From: an uncultured Bacilli bacterium
GTDB taxonomy: Bacteria > Bacillota_I > Bacilli_A > RF39 > UBA660
Assembly (NCBI GenBank): GCA_934149515.1
Contig: CAKPFD010000016.1
Span: 1-14,980, forward strand
Direction of reading: 5' to 3'
Length of the DNA: 14,980 nt
Shown: in pieces, positions 1 to 8,232 of the stretch
Layout of the letters: each line of letters begins with the position of its first letter
How positions within the stretch are numbered: the stretch's first letter is position 1
Made by a program: the position numbers and the translations under genes
Notes under the pieces: model-generated
Seen by the model: only the letters and a program-made list of their open reading frames with translations
The model's database searches: none
Told to the model about the DNA's origin: nothing

Positions 1-18
1 CAATTTTACTATATCTTA

Positions 19-1851
19 TCATTTAATAGCAATAGCAAAAACTATCATCATTAAAAGAATGAAAGGAATAGTTAATAGTAGTATTTCTTTTACTTTATAA
101 GTATCCTTTTTTTCTTTAACAGTTGGTGTTAATATTACCATCAAAAATGGTAAAAGTGGTAAGAAATATCTTGACTGTACTCCAGCAATACTCGTGCTAC
201 CTACTTCTGTAAATGATAGATATAAAGCAGTAGAGATAAGAGCAAAGATTAATAAGTACATTAAGCCATATAATACTTTAGTCTTAACACTTAAGTATTT
301 TTTTTCTACTCTATTTGAAAATAGAACATAAACAAATAATAAATAAAATACTAAGGAAGTAAACTCTAATATATTTCCGATATAAGAAGAAGCATAAGAT
401 GGATTAGATAATGATTTAACACTAATAAATAACTTTGGTCCTTCTAAAAGAAAAAATTTAACTAGTACTTTAGCATATCTAAAAGGATTAGTTATTATTA
501 ATCTAAACTGTTCACTAGCATTAGTGTTACCACCTCTAGCATCTCCTGCTACACCACCTATTAACATCGGTAAAACAAAAGTAGACATTAATAACAATGT
601 TATTATTACTATCAAAATTTTTATTATTCTAGCTGCCTTTTTATCCTTAAATTTTTCATTTGGTAAAAACAATGGCAATAACAATAGTGGTGCATAAATA
701 GCCTTAGGTAAACTAGCCCAAATAACTGATAATACAAATAAGAATAAATATTTATTATTTACCTTTCTTTCCTCTAACATATTAGTATATAAAGAAAAAG
801 CTAAAACAATTGCAGCTATTATTGTTGGATCATAAGAAAATTCTGTTGCTAAGAAAATAGATGACAAGGATAATCCTATCAAAAACAAATAATTTTTATA
901 TCTCTTACTAATTTTAATAGCAAAATAGAAAATAGCAATATAAACTAATAAATTAAGCACTTTAGCCATAGCAAAAGTAAACATAAAACTAATATTTAGA
1001 ATACTGCCTAATTTAAAAGCTAAATAGAAAGGAAAATAAACTAGTTTATTATATTTATTAGAATATTCACCAATCAATCTTATATATTTAGTATTTTGAT
1101 GTAAATTATCTAAAGATTTATAAAGTCTTATTCTTTCTTCTTTAGTACTAAAAGTTTGATAATTAATATAATCTTGATTTTTTAAAACATCAAAAGTTTT
1201 AGAATATTCCATACTAGTAGAAGACAGAAATTTATTAGCATTCATAAAATGCGTACTATCATCCCAAGATAAATAAAGACTATTAGGTAACGAAGCAATC
1301 ATTAAAATGCCACTAGTTAAAGCAATAACTAAAAAGGCTTTTTCTTTATATTTAGCAAAATAATCTTTATAAGTTATTAGGATAATAATAACTAACATGC
1401 TAAAAAACATTACTAAAAATCTTGTCATATCAAAATAAATATTATTATTAACAGTAATATCCTTTATTTTTACACCTTTGTTATTAAAAGTAAGTTTCAA
1501 TTCATCACTTTTTAAATTGATTTTTTTAATAGCTTTATCTATTAAAGCAGATGATATAGAGCTAATACCATTACTACTCCAAGTAAAATCTTCATCACAG
1601 TTATAATTAAACTCTATTTTATTTACATAATTATCTTTTAATTTAAACGTAATACTTGCACCGTCTCTATCAACAACAAAGTAACCATCTTTTTTGACAA
1701 ATCCATCAAAATTTGTAACTTGAACCTTATACTTATCATGATATTTTAAAACATTACGATTAAAAACTACAATTTCTAAAAAAAGAGATAAAAAAGTGCT
1801 AAGGATTATAAGTTTTATTAAATTATCTTTATTAAATATTTTTTTTAGCAT
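19..1851 (-). CDS. DUF2142-type polytopic membrane protein (GT-C-like)
   Basis: This 610-aa integral membrane protein probably works at the outer face of the cytoplasmic membrane. A TM segment at about residues 11-30 is followed by an extracellular-looking, beta-rich region (about 32-140), then roughly ten hydrophobic segments to the C-terminus. Family-like marks are SWDDSTHF (D197, D198) in the loop after an early TM, SYDP at 339-342, LPKAIYAPLLLLPL around 381-394, and VQSRYFLPLLPF near 558-569, which matches the 'QGRYF.P' motif of DUF2142 proteins. The paired aspartates fit a GT-C glycosyltransferase using a polyprenyl-phosphate sugar; that is inference. The ATG overlaps the upstream gene by 20 bp, and its ribosome binding site GGAGGT lies inside that gene, so translation is probably coupled. 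Stops are TGA then TAA in tandem. As the last gene seen of the glycan operon, it could add side sugars to the exported polymer. Confidence 0.8.
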   Translation of the reverse strand: MLKKIFNKDNLIKLIILSTFLSLFLEIVVFNRNVLKYHDKYKVQVTNFDGFVKKDGYFVVDRDGASITFKLKDNYVNKIEFNYNCDEDFTWSSNGISSISSALIDKAIKKINLKSDELKLTFNNKGVKIKDITVNNNIYFDMTRFLVMFFSMLVIIILITYKDYFAKYKEKAFLVIALTSGILMIASLPNSLYLSWDDSTHFMNANKFLSSTSMEYSKTFDVLKNQDYINYQTFSTKEERIRLYKSLDNLHQNTKYIRLIGEYSNKYNKLVYFPFYLAFKLGSILNISFMFTFAMAKVLNLLVYIAIFYFAIKISKRYKNYLFLIGLSLSSIFLATEFSYDPTIIAAIVLAFSLYTNMLEERKVNNKYLFLFVLSVIWASLPKAIYAPLLLLPLFLPNEKFKDKKAARIIKILIVIITLLLMSTFVLPMLIGGVAGDARGGNTNASEQFRLIITNPFRYAKVLVKFFLLEGPKLFISVKSLSNPSYASSYIGNILEFTSLVFYLLFVYVLFSNRVEKKYLSVKTKVLYGLMYLLIFALISTALYLSFTEVGSTSIAGVQSRYFLPLLPFLMVILTPTVKEKKDTYKVKEILLLTIPFILLMMIVFAIAIK

Positions 1852-2440
1852 TTTCTCTACCTCCGTTTTTTAAAAGGAAAACATATAATAGTAAAACAAA
1901 AATTCCAAAGGAATAATACCAAATATAGAAGTAATTACTTTTTTTATATACCATAGCAAAATATAAACTATTATCTTGTTCTTTATCATTTAAATACATA
2001 CTAGTATTACTCATTTTATAAGTAACATAAAGAGTAATTGGATAATTAGTGTTTTTTATTAAAATATCAATCTTATATTTTTTATTCTTTTTGAAGTTAT
2101 ATTTTAGAAAATACATCTCATTATCAACAAGTTTATCAGCTTTAATTTTATATTTCTTAGATTTTTTGCCATTAGAAATAGTGACTACAATTTTACCCTT
2201 AGTAAAATTTCTACCATAAGTTGCAAACCGAAAACCAATAAAACTTGAATTCTCATGTAATGAAAAATTTTGAGTAATTCTATCATTATTAAATAATTCT
2301 CCTACTACTTTCTGTTTATCATCTCCTGATGTTGTCATAGAATAAGTCTTTACTGGTATAATCAAAGAAAAAACAATTAATAACACTAGAATAATTATAA
2401 GAATTAATGAAACTTTTATTTTAGTACTATCATATTTCAT
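1832..2440 (-). CDS. Two-TM protein with extracellular beta-rich domain, partner of DUF2142 protein
   Basis: This 202-aa protein has no family I can name with certainty. It has one TM near the N-terminus (about residues 10-32), an extracellular region of about 130 residues, a second TM near 173-192, and a short basic tail. The middle region alternates hydrophobic and polar residues (ITQNFSLHENSSFIGFRFATYG...GKIVVTISNGK), resembling the jelly-roll, carbohydrate-binding-like domains built into many GT-C and DUF2142-type proteins. The ATG at 2440 is chosen because AAGGAG sits 8 nt upstream; the in-frame GTG at 2449 would have no spacing. The ribosome binding site overlaps the stop codon of the preceding glycosyltransferase, and the 3' end overlaps the DUF2142 gene by 20 bp. 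This arrangement suggests a stoichiometric partner of the DUF2142 protein, for example an acceptor-binding subunit. That role is inference. Confidence 0.75.
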   Translation of the reverse strand: MKYDSTKIKVSLILIIILVLLIVFSLIIPVKTYSMTTSGDDKQKVVGELFNNDRITQNFSLHENSSFIGFRFATYGRNFTKGKIVVTISNGKKSKKYKIKADKLVDNEMYFLKYNFKKNKKYKIDILIKNTNYPITLYVTYKMSNTSMYLNDKEQDNSLYFAMVYKKSNYFYIWYYSFGIFVLLLYVFLLKNGGRENAKKNI

Positions 2441-2452
2441 GTGTCTCACTCC

Positions 2453-4630
2453 TTAATTATATAAATCTAATATTCTATCTTCAATATTTTCCCAGGAATA
2501 TTCTTTAGCTGTTTTAATACCATTAGCAATTAATTTTTCCTGTAATTTCTTATCGGTTACTAATCTTTCTAATTTTTCTACTGCTTCTTCTATATCTCCT
2601 TGCTTATATAAAAGACAGTTATACTCATCCTTTAAGTATTCACTATTACCACCATTAGGTAAGGCAAGAACCAAACCACCAGTAGCCATCATTTCAAGTG
2701 GTGGATAAGAAAAGCTTTCTAAAATGCTTGTCTTAATTAAAATGTCATGATCTTGATATATCTTCGCCACTTCATCATGAGGAATTTTATGATAAAAATT
2801 ATCAACATGATACCATTTCTTCGGTTCTTTTTCATATGATAAATAAGATATCTCATATTTAGATGCATCTAATTTTTCTACAATTTTAAAACTTTCATCA
2901 ACATTTTTATAAAAATCTTTACTATTACCTTCTATTAATATTCTTATCTTAGCATGTTTTTTTCTCTTTATCTCTTTGAATTTTGTTAAATCTATCCCAT
3001 TAGGAACATATTTCGCATCTACTAAAAATTTCTCTTTTAACCAAGTCCTACACCACTTAGATATAGTCAAATAATCAACATTAAAAATATTATTATAAGT
3101 AGAGTTAGCCATTCTTTTTTCATATTGACCTGGCTTATAAAAATCCGTCTCCATCGACTGAACTAAATATTTAATATTTTTACAATTAGCATACTCTCTT
3201 GCATATTTTAGTGTTAACCACATAGTTGCTACCATAGTATCAATATATGCTAAGAATTCTGTCCTTTTATAAGGTACAACCAATAAAGAATCTACTCCCT
3301 CAGTAACAATAGAAACATTTTTAGTTTCATCATTTATATTAATAGCTGTAACATCATAACCATGTTTCTTCAAAACTATTCCATGTTTAACTGCTACCAT
3401 TATCCCTCCGCTAATATTAGTTGAAGGGAGAATAAAACATATATTTCTTCTAAGCTTACTTTTAATAAATTCAACTACAGCTCTTCCACTAGTAGTAGTA
3501 ACATGATGTTTCATAACTTCATTATAAGCATTAAGAGCAATAGTTTCTCTATACTCTTTATTCTCTATTAGTTTTGATAAATTTTCTTCCCAATCTTTTA
3601 AATTATCACATAATAGCCCAGTCTCATTTGCGACTATAGCACTTTTAAAAGCACCCACATTAGAAGCAATCGTAGGAATTTTAACTAAAGCAGCTTCAGT
3701 CCATTTATTTTCAGATTTAGCTTCATTAAAAATAGTATCTTCTAATGGTGCCAAATTAATATCAATAGATCTAATTAATTTAGGTAACTCCTTCCAATCC
3801 ATAAAGGAACTAGTTAATACTTTATCTTTTACGTCTTCCATCTCTTCTGGTAAATCTAAAAGACCAACTATTTGTAAATAAACATTAGAATATTTTTTTA
3901 AAACATTTATAATACTAGGCATAATTAATTTGAAGTCATCATTATGGGTAATAGTACCAGATAAATATCCAATTATTATCTTAGAATCATCTTTATCTAC
4001 CGTATTAAGAGCTATTTCTGAATATTTTACCATCTCTTCACTAGCTACATTTCTATTGATAAAAGCCTCTTTAACATGTAGGGACATCTCTTTTTGTAAT
4101 CTATCAGTCGAAGCAATAGCATATTCACATAAATCAAGAGTTTTGCCCATTCGTTTAACTCCATCATCATACAACTCTCTATCTGTTCCAGTAAGGCTTT
4201 GCACATATTTAATTTGATCAGTATACTTAGTATCAAATACCAAATCATCTATATCATAAAAACAAGTCTTGTTGTTTTCTCTGGCTTGTTTAATAAATTC
4301 TTCAATTACTGGCAAAATTGGACAGCGATAAAAAACAAAACCACGATAAAATCTTAACATATCAAGAGTTAACTTATCATACTCAATTTTATCACAACTT
4401 AATCCATAAGACTCAAACTGTTCAATTTGATGATCCACTCTATAACGTTGTGGATGAGGAAGAGAACACCCATTAATAAATAAGATATCTTTAAAACCCC
4501 TATCATATTTACGATTAAGAGCAGTTACTTTAAATTTAGTATAATTAACAGTCTTTTTTACTAAAGGTCCTATTCCTTCCTCTTTTAATGTATTTTTAAC
4601 TTTAAGCGATAAATCTTTAACCTTACTCAT
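2453..4630 (-). CDS. Double-module GT-B (GT4-type) glycosyltransferase
   Basis: This 725-aa cytoplasmic protein contains two complete-looking glycosyltransferase modules. Module 1 spans about residues 48-390. It includes CFYDIDDLVF near 123-132, a Rossmann start at IIIGYLSG (218-225), and KWTEAALVKIPTIAS (309-323), which corresponds to the nucleotide-sugar-binding K..EA...G.P region of GT4 enzymes. Module 2 spans about 396-725. It has ICFILPSTNISGGI (397-410), VPNGID (542-547), and the GT4 EX7E motif E638-E646 in ESFSYPPLEMMATGG. The second half recalls WsaF-like rhamnosyltransferases, but this is from memory of motifs. Two active sites in one chain could add two successive sugars or extend a repeat. 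AAGGAGG lies 4 nt before the ATG, and the gene starts 9 nt after the GT2 stop, so it is part of the exporter operon. Module 1 lacks a clean EX7E pair and may use a variant site. Confidence 0.88.
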   Translation of the reverse strand: MSKVKDLSLKVKNTLKEEGIGPLVKKTVNYTKFKVTALNRKYDRGFKDILFINGCSLPHPQRYRVDHQIEQFESYGLSCDKIEYDKLTLDMLRFYRGFVFYRCPILPVIEEFIKQARENNKTCFYDIDDLVFDTKYTDQIKYVQSLTGTDRELYDDGVKRMGKTLDLCEYAIASTDRLQKEMSLHVKEAFINRNVASEEMVKYSEIALNTVDKDDSKIIIGYLSGTITHNDDFKLIMPSIINVLKKYSNVYLQIVGLLDLPEEMEDVKDKVLTSSFMDWKELPKLIRSIDINLAPLEDTIFNEAKSENKWTEAALVKIPTIASNVGAFKSAIVANETGLLCDNLKDWEENLSKLIENKEYRETIALNAYNEVMKHHVTTTSGRAVVEFIKSKLRRNICFILPSTNISGGIMVAVKHGIVLKKHGYDVTAININDETKNVSIVTEGVDSLLVVPYKRTEFLAYIDTMVATMWLTLKYAREYANCKNIKYLVQSMETDFYKPGQYEKRMANSTYNNIFNVDYLTISKWCRTWLKEKFLVDAKYVPNGIDLTKFKEIKRKKHAKIRILIEGNSKDFYKNVDESFKIVEKLDASKYEISYLSYEKEPKKWYHVDNFYHKIPHDEVAKIYQDHDILIKTSILESFSYPPLEMMATGGLVLALPNGGNSEYLKDEYNCLLYKQGDIEEAVEKLERLVTDKKLQEKLIANGIKTAKEYSWENIEDRILDLYN

Positions 4631-4639
4631 ATTGCCTCC

Positions 4640-5503
4640 TTATTTTTTATATGGATATTTACCTTTGATTCCTTTTTTATAATCTTTTAATCCTCTTAAA
4701 TACATCCTAATCTTATTTACCTTATCTTTTTCAAACAATATAACACCAATCATATTATGTCTTTGACTAATAAGACTATAGCAATAACCAGGATCTATAT
4801 CAACATACATATCTTTTATATAGTGGTAATTTCTCATTATATAATATCTTCTAATAGCCGGATGATTAGTACACAAGAATAATCTTCCTCTTATATTTTT
4901 ATAAAAAATGTTTCCTAGATTATGATCTATTTCAATAGAATTAATTCTTAAAATTTTATAACCATTTTTATGTAAATTCATGCAATATTCAATATCTATC
5001 CCATCAATGAAGAAAAAGTCTTTATAACCACCTATCTTTTTCCAAATATCAAGATTTACTAAATTACCAGATGTCATTACATCATGAGGATCATCATATT
5101 CTGTCTCTGGTTTCTTATCAAGAAGTTTGGTATGGTGCCAAGGAGTAACAATGCCTACTTTAGACATGTCTTTAGTAAGTACTACTTCTTTCATTTTAGC
5201 AATTACTCCTTTTTTAAAGGTAGTATCCTGATCCATAGTAAGCAACCATTTATATCCTTCTTTTAAAGCTTTTTTTGCTCCCATATTCATAGCAGTAGCT
5301 ACTCCTAAATTTTCATTTTTAAATATATATTCGATCTTTTCACTCTTAGGAATTCGTTTTTTATTGTCATATCCTTCAGTATTATCAACAATATATAATT
5401 TATCAATATCACTCAAATAAGTATCTATATTTTTAATATCTTCATCAGTTGGATTATAAAGAGTTACTACTCCTGCTATTTTTAAATCTTTTTTTGTTGG
5501 CAT
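4640..5503 (-). CDS. GT2 family glycosyltransferase, rhamnosyltransferase-like
   Basis: This 287-aa GT-A fold enzyme transfers a sugar from a nucleotide donor to a growing surface glycan on the cytoplasmic face. It starts with the GT2 signature VVTLYNP (residues 12-18) and continues with IVDNT (38-42) and NENLGVATAMNMG (63-75), which binds the nucleotide. The metal-binding DxD is MDQDT (D91, D93). MTSGNLVN (143-150) and GGYKDFFFIDGIDIEYC (158-174) follow, where D167/D170 match the acceptor-side acidic motif of RgpF/WbbL-type rhamnosyltransferases, and H194 fits the later conserved histidine. Length is normal for the family. AGGAGG lies 5 nt before the ATG and overlaps the stop of the permease gene; the gap is only 9 nt. 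A rhamnose donor is likely from motif similarity but unproven, and no dTDP-rhamnose synthesis genes lie in the window. Confidence 0.88.
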   Translation of the reverse strand: MPTKKDLKIAGVVTLYNPTDEDIKNIDTYLSDIDKLYIVDNTEGYDNKKRIPKSEKIEYIFKNENLGVATAMNMGAKKALKEGYKWLLTMDQDTTFKKGVIAKMKEVVLTKDMSKVGIVTPWHHTKLLDKKPETEYDDPHDVMTSGNLVNLDIWKKIGGYKDFFFIDGIDIEYCMNLHKNGYKILRINSIEIDHNLGNIFYKNIRGRLFLCTNHPAIRRYYIMRNYHYIKDMYVDIDPGYCYSLISQRHNMIGVILFEKDKVNKIRMYLRGLKDYKKGIKGKYPYKK

Positions 5504-5512
5504 ATTATCCTC

Positions 5513-6280
5513 CTATAACTCTTCTGCAAAGCCTTTCTTTAGTTTTCCAAATATTTTATAACCTACAAACAAAATTAAGACACTTGCTAAGAAAACAACT
5601 CCAAGAGCGCCCAAGTTTGGCATAGTTTTATAATAGAAAATATCACGATAAGAATTAATAAGTGTCGTTAATGGATTTAAATTTAATATCCAAGAAAACT
5701 TAGCAGGAAATAAATCAGACGAATATAAAATTGGTGTTGCATAAAATAACATAGATACAAGGAAAGCAATTATATATTCAGCATCTCTTACATAAACATC
5801 TACTGCACTAGTAATAAAAATCAAGCCAAGAGTTAGAATATACTGAATAAGAATTACTAAAGGTAAAAAAAGAAGATAAACACTAAAACCAATGCCGCTA
5901 CATATTAAAAAAATAGCAATAATAATACAAGATATTAAAAAATTGATTAAACCACTTGTAACAATTGATATAGGTAAAATTTCTCTTGGAAAATAAACTT
6001 TTTTAATAATTCCTCCATTAACTACAATTGTATTTGTACCTTGAGCTATGACATTAGTAAACCAAGTCCAAGGTAAAACACCTATTACAACGAAAGTGAC
6101 ATAATGAGGTTGTGTTGATCTTAAAATAAATGGAAATACAATCGCATAAACCAAAGTCATTAAAAGCGGATTAACAAAACTCCATAACACTCCTAAAAAT
6201 GAACCTTTATATTTTCCTCTTATTTCCTTACTAACATTACTTTTCAGCAATTGGCGATAATCATATAATTCTTTCAACAT
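5513..6280 (-). CDS. Polysaccharide ABC transporter permease (Wzm/TagG type)
   Basis: This 255-aa ABC-2 type permease forms the membrane channel that exports a lipid-linked glycan. An amphipathic cytoplasmic N-terminus (about residues 1-28) with YKGSFLGVLWSFVNPLL precedes six hydrophobic segments at about 33-53, 60-80, 104-130, 133-159, 168-187 and 225-242. The loop GGIIKKVYFPREILP (89-103) and the late motif LNPLTTLINSYRDIFYYKTMP (201-221) are typical of the Wzm/TagG/RfbA family. I choose the ATG at 6280: AAGGTG lies 10 nt upstream. An in-frame GTG at 6289 is too close to that site and would overlap the ATPase gene. With the ATG, the gene begins 1 nt after the ATPase stop codon, an arrangement that favours coupled translation of the two exporter subunits. 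The exported polymer could be a rhamnan, teichoic acid or other wall glycan. Confidence 0.93.
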   Translation of the reverse strand: MLKELYDYRQLLKSNVSKEIRGKYKGSFLGVLWSFVNPLLMTLVYAIVFPFILRSTQPHYVTFVVIGVLPWTWFTNVIAQGTNTIVVNGGIIKKVYFPREILPISIVTSGLINFLISCIIIAIFLICSGIGFSVYLLFLPLVILIQYILTLGLIFITSAVDVYVRDAEYIIAFLVSMLFYATPILYSSDLFPAKFSWILNLNPLTTLINSYRDIFYYKTMPNLGALGVVFLASVLILFVGYKIFGKLKKGFAEEL

Positions 6281-6281
6281 T

Positions 6282-7019
6282 TTAACCACACACCTTTAAA
6301 TAATTATCTATTACTTTGTTAATATTGCCATCTTCTCTCACTTGACCATTATATATCCAAATACCTCTATCACATAATTTTTTAACAGCACCCAAACTAT
6401 GACTAACAATCACTATTGTTTTATCGGAATTTTTAAGCTCTTCTAATTTAGCAAAACACTTTTCTTGAAAATGTTGATCACCAACTGCTAAAATTTCATC
6501 AATTAAAAGAATTTCTGCATCAACATTGATCGCAACACTAAAAGCAAGACGCATATACATTCCAGATGAATATGTACGAACAGGAGCATCAATAAAATCT
6601 CCAAGTTCTGAAAAATCAATAATATCCTGAACTCTAGCATCTATTTCGGCAGCACTAAGTCCAAAAATAGAAGCATTAAAATAAATATTTTCCCTACCTG
6701 TAAAATCAGGATGAAAGCCAGCACCAAGTTCTAAAAGAGAAGTCAATTTACCGTTTGTTATTATTTTTCCTTCTGTCGGATAAATTATTTTAGTCATCAA
6801 TTTTAACAAAGTGGATTTACCACTTCCATTAACACCAATAAGGGCAACTGTTTCACCTTTTTTTATTTTTAAATTTATATTTTTTAGTACTTCATGATAT
6901 TCTACTTTTGTTTTATTCCAAAAAACTATTCGTTCTTTTAAAGTATTTGGTTTATCATAAATCAATTTAAATTTTTTTGAGACATTGTCAACAATGATTG
7001 AATACCTTTCTTTTTCCAT
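6282..7019 (-). CDS. Polysaccharide ABC transporter ATPase (Wzt/TagH type, short form)
   Basis: This 245-aa ATPase powers glycan export with the adjacent permease. The family-specific N-terminal stretch VSKKFKLIYDKPNTLKERIVFW (about residues 13-34) precedes Walker A GVNGSGKST (62-70). The TSLLELGAGFHPDFTGRENI block (93-112) is typical of the O-antigen/teichoic acid subfamily. The ABC signature is YSSGMYMRLAFSVAI (150-164), Walker B is EILLIDEIL (169-177) and the switch histidine is H207 in VSHS. The chain ends soon after, so the C-terminal carbohydrate-binding domain of long Wzt proteins and the long extracytoplasmic tail of Bacillus TagH are absent. This argues against recognition of a glycan end-cap by the ATPase. 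The start is the ATG at 7019 with AGGAGG 6 nt upstream, rather than the adjoining TTG at 7022. It is the first gene of the glycan operon and has its own promoter candidate. Confidence 0.93.
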   Translation of the reverse strand: MEKERYSIIVDNVSKKFKLIYDKPNTLKERIVFWNKTKVEYHEVLKNINLKIKKGETVALIGVNGSGKSTLLKLMTKIIYPTEGKIITNGKLTSLLELGAGFHPDFTGRENIYFNASIFGLSAAEIDARVQDIIDFSELGDFIDAPVRTYSSGMYMRLAFSVAINVDAEILLIDEILAVGDQHFQEKCFAKLEELKNSDKTIVIVSHSLGAVKKLCDRGIWIYNGQVREDGNINKVIDNYLKVCG

Positions 7020-7025
7020 CAAATT

Positions 7026-7031
7026 CCTCCT
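7026..7031 (-). promoter_or_regulatory. RBS that fixes the ABC ATPase start
   Basis: A full AGGAGG on the minus strand sits 6 nt before the ATG at 7019, but only 3 nt before the in-frame TTG at 7022. The ATG is therefore the better start. This is one of the strongest ribosome binding sites in the window, fitting the head gene of an operon. Confidence 0.7.
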
Positions 7032-7043
7032 AAACGTTACTTT

Positions 7044-7052
7044 AGTATATCA
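7044..7052 (-). promoter_or_regulatory. Extended -10 promoter for the glycan operon
   Basis: The minus strand reads TGATATACT, an extended -10 (TGn plus TATACT, five of six consensus bases). The hexamer 17 bp upstream, TTTTAA at 7067-7072, is only a poor -35. Predicted transcription begins near 7037, giving a leader of about 17 nt before the ATG at 7019. No strong terminator separates this site from the SGNH gene, so read-through from upstream is also possible. Confidence 0.5.
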
Positions 7053-7096
7053 CAAATAATAATTCTTTAAAATAATCTTTCAAAAACAATAAAATG

Positions 7097-7110
7097 AAAT
7101 ATATATATTT
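7097..7110. repeat. AT-only 14-bp palindrome after the SGNH gene
   Basis: AAATATATATATTT is a perfect palindrome two bases beyond the SGNH stop codon. On the minus strand it is followed by CATTTTATTG. A hairpin without G-C pairs is weak, so this is at best a leaky terminator; it may be only low-complexity AT sequence. Confidence 0.35.
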
Positions 7111-7112
7111 TT

Positions 7113-8144
7113 TTATTCTAAAAATTCTTTAATTTTACTTGTTATTACTTCATACCCTTTTTCTGATATATGTAATCCTTCTTTAGTATACTCTAATTTT
7201 AAATTTTCACCATCATCCTCTTTTAAAAGATGATATAAATCAATATAAATAATCTTTTTGTTTTTACAATATTTCTTTATCTCATTATTTATTTTTTGAA
7301 TATCCTCATTTTTCCTTTTTCCTACCATTCTATGATCAATTTTATCATCATCACTATTATTCACTGGATAAACACTTTCTACATAAATAGTTGCTAAAGG
7401 ACGATTCTTTTGAATATTTTCTATAATTTTTTGAATATTTTCAACAATATCAGAAGTGGATTTCCCTAACTGTAAATCATTTGTCCCTATTAACAAAAAT
7501 ACTTTACTAGGATTATAACGATAAACACGATTTTGCATATCATTTAAAATATCATCCGTTGTATTACCACCAACTCCACTATTGACAACAGGCATATTTT
7601 CATAATACTTATTTAAATCATAAAAATCAGTAATAGAATCTCCCAAAAATAAATAATTAGGACTAAGTTTTACCACTTCTTTTACAACTTTAACTTTTCT
7701 AGGATGACAGCAATACATATAAACTGTATAAATATTGGTTCCTATCAAAGCACATATAAACAAACCAAGAAGTATTTTACGAACAAGTGAAAAATTATGT
7801 TCTACAAAAAGAACTTCTTCATCTTTATTGGTAGAGTGACCTTTATCATCTTCTATAGTATTTTCAACAAAAGTATCTAACTCATTTATATTTTCTTTAT
7901 CTTTTTGGTTTCCCAAACTCTTTGACTCAATCTCTTCTGAATTTTTTTCAAAAGTATCATCTACTTCTTCAAAATGAAATTGTTGCTGCATTGTTTGAGT
8001 TAACTTTTCTTCTTGATATAACTCCTCATTTTTCTTAACTCTTGTTTTTTTATTCGCTTCAATAAACTTTTCTACTTCTTCTAATGTAATAATTTCTTTT
8101 GGTTGTACATTTTTCCGTTTGTTTTTTTTCTTTTTCTTAGACAT
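7113..8144 (-). CDS. Membrane-anchored SGNH/GDSL hydrolase with long charged N-terminus
   Basis: This 343-aa type II membrane protein is probably an esterase or deacylase acting outside the membrane. Residues 1-117 are highly charged and presumably cytoplasmic, opening with MSKKKKKNKRKN and continuing as a Glu/Lys-rich, low-complexity region. One TM lies at about 120-145. The outer domain (about 160-343) has all SGNH blocks: GDSIT (nucleophile S170), VNSGVGGNTT (G190), LLIGTNDL (N222) and EGLHIS (H325). Block V normally reads DxxH, but here the acid is E322, a conservative yet unusual change. Family members remove acyl groups from lipids, peptidoglycan or glycans; the substrate here is unknown. 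GAGGTG lies 7 nt before the ATG and an extended -10 promoter lies just upstream. It precedes the glycan operon in the same direction, so action on that surface polymer is plausible. Confidence 0.88.
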   Translation of the reverse strand: MSKKKKKNKRKNVQPKEIITLEEVEKFIEANKKTRVKKNEELYQEEKLTQTMQQQFHFEEVDDTFEKNSEEIESKSLGNQKDKENINELDTFVENTIEDDKGHSTNKDEEVLFVEHNFSLVRKILLGLFICALIGTNIYTVYMYCCHPRKVKVVKEVVKLSPNYLFLGDSITDFYDLNKYYENMPVVNSGVGGNTTDDILNDMQNRVYRYNPSKVFLLIGTNDLQLGKSTSDIVENIQKIIENIQKNRPLATIYVESVYPVNNSDDDKIDHRMVGKRKNEDIQKINNEIKKYCKNKKIIYIDLYHLLKEDDGENLKLEYTKEGLHISEKGYEVITSKIKEFLE

Positions 8145-8171
8145 TTGTTAACACCTCAACAGTCTATTTTG

Positions 8172-8180
8172 ATTATACCA
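8172..8180 (-). promoter_or_regulatory. Extended -10 promoter for the SGNH hydrolase gene
   Basis: The minus strand reads TGGTATAAT, a perfect extended -10. No convincing -35 is present (TTTTTT at 17 bp spacing). Transcription would start near 8165, leaving a leader of about 20 nt with GAGGTG just before the ATG at 8144. Confidence 0.65.
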
Positions 8181-8232
8181 TCAAATAACAAATTAAAAAA
8201 ACAAATTCCAATAATTTAACGTCTATTAACAG

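Noticed and set aside
3930..4248. Open frames on both strands inside the double glycosyltransferase gene
   Set aside because: They lie wholly within a convincing 725-aa gene, have no ribosome binding site context of their own, and show no protein-like motifs.
5084..5266. Short plus-strand frame inside the GT2 gene
   Set aside because: It is antisense to conserved GT2 motifs, rich in aromatic residues as AT-rich antisense frames tend to be, and has no recognisable domain.
7097..7110. AT palindrome as a strong terminator between the SGNH gene and the glycan operon
   Set aside because: It has no G-C pairs, so it is unlikely to terminate efficiently; it is listed only as a weak repeat.
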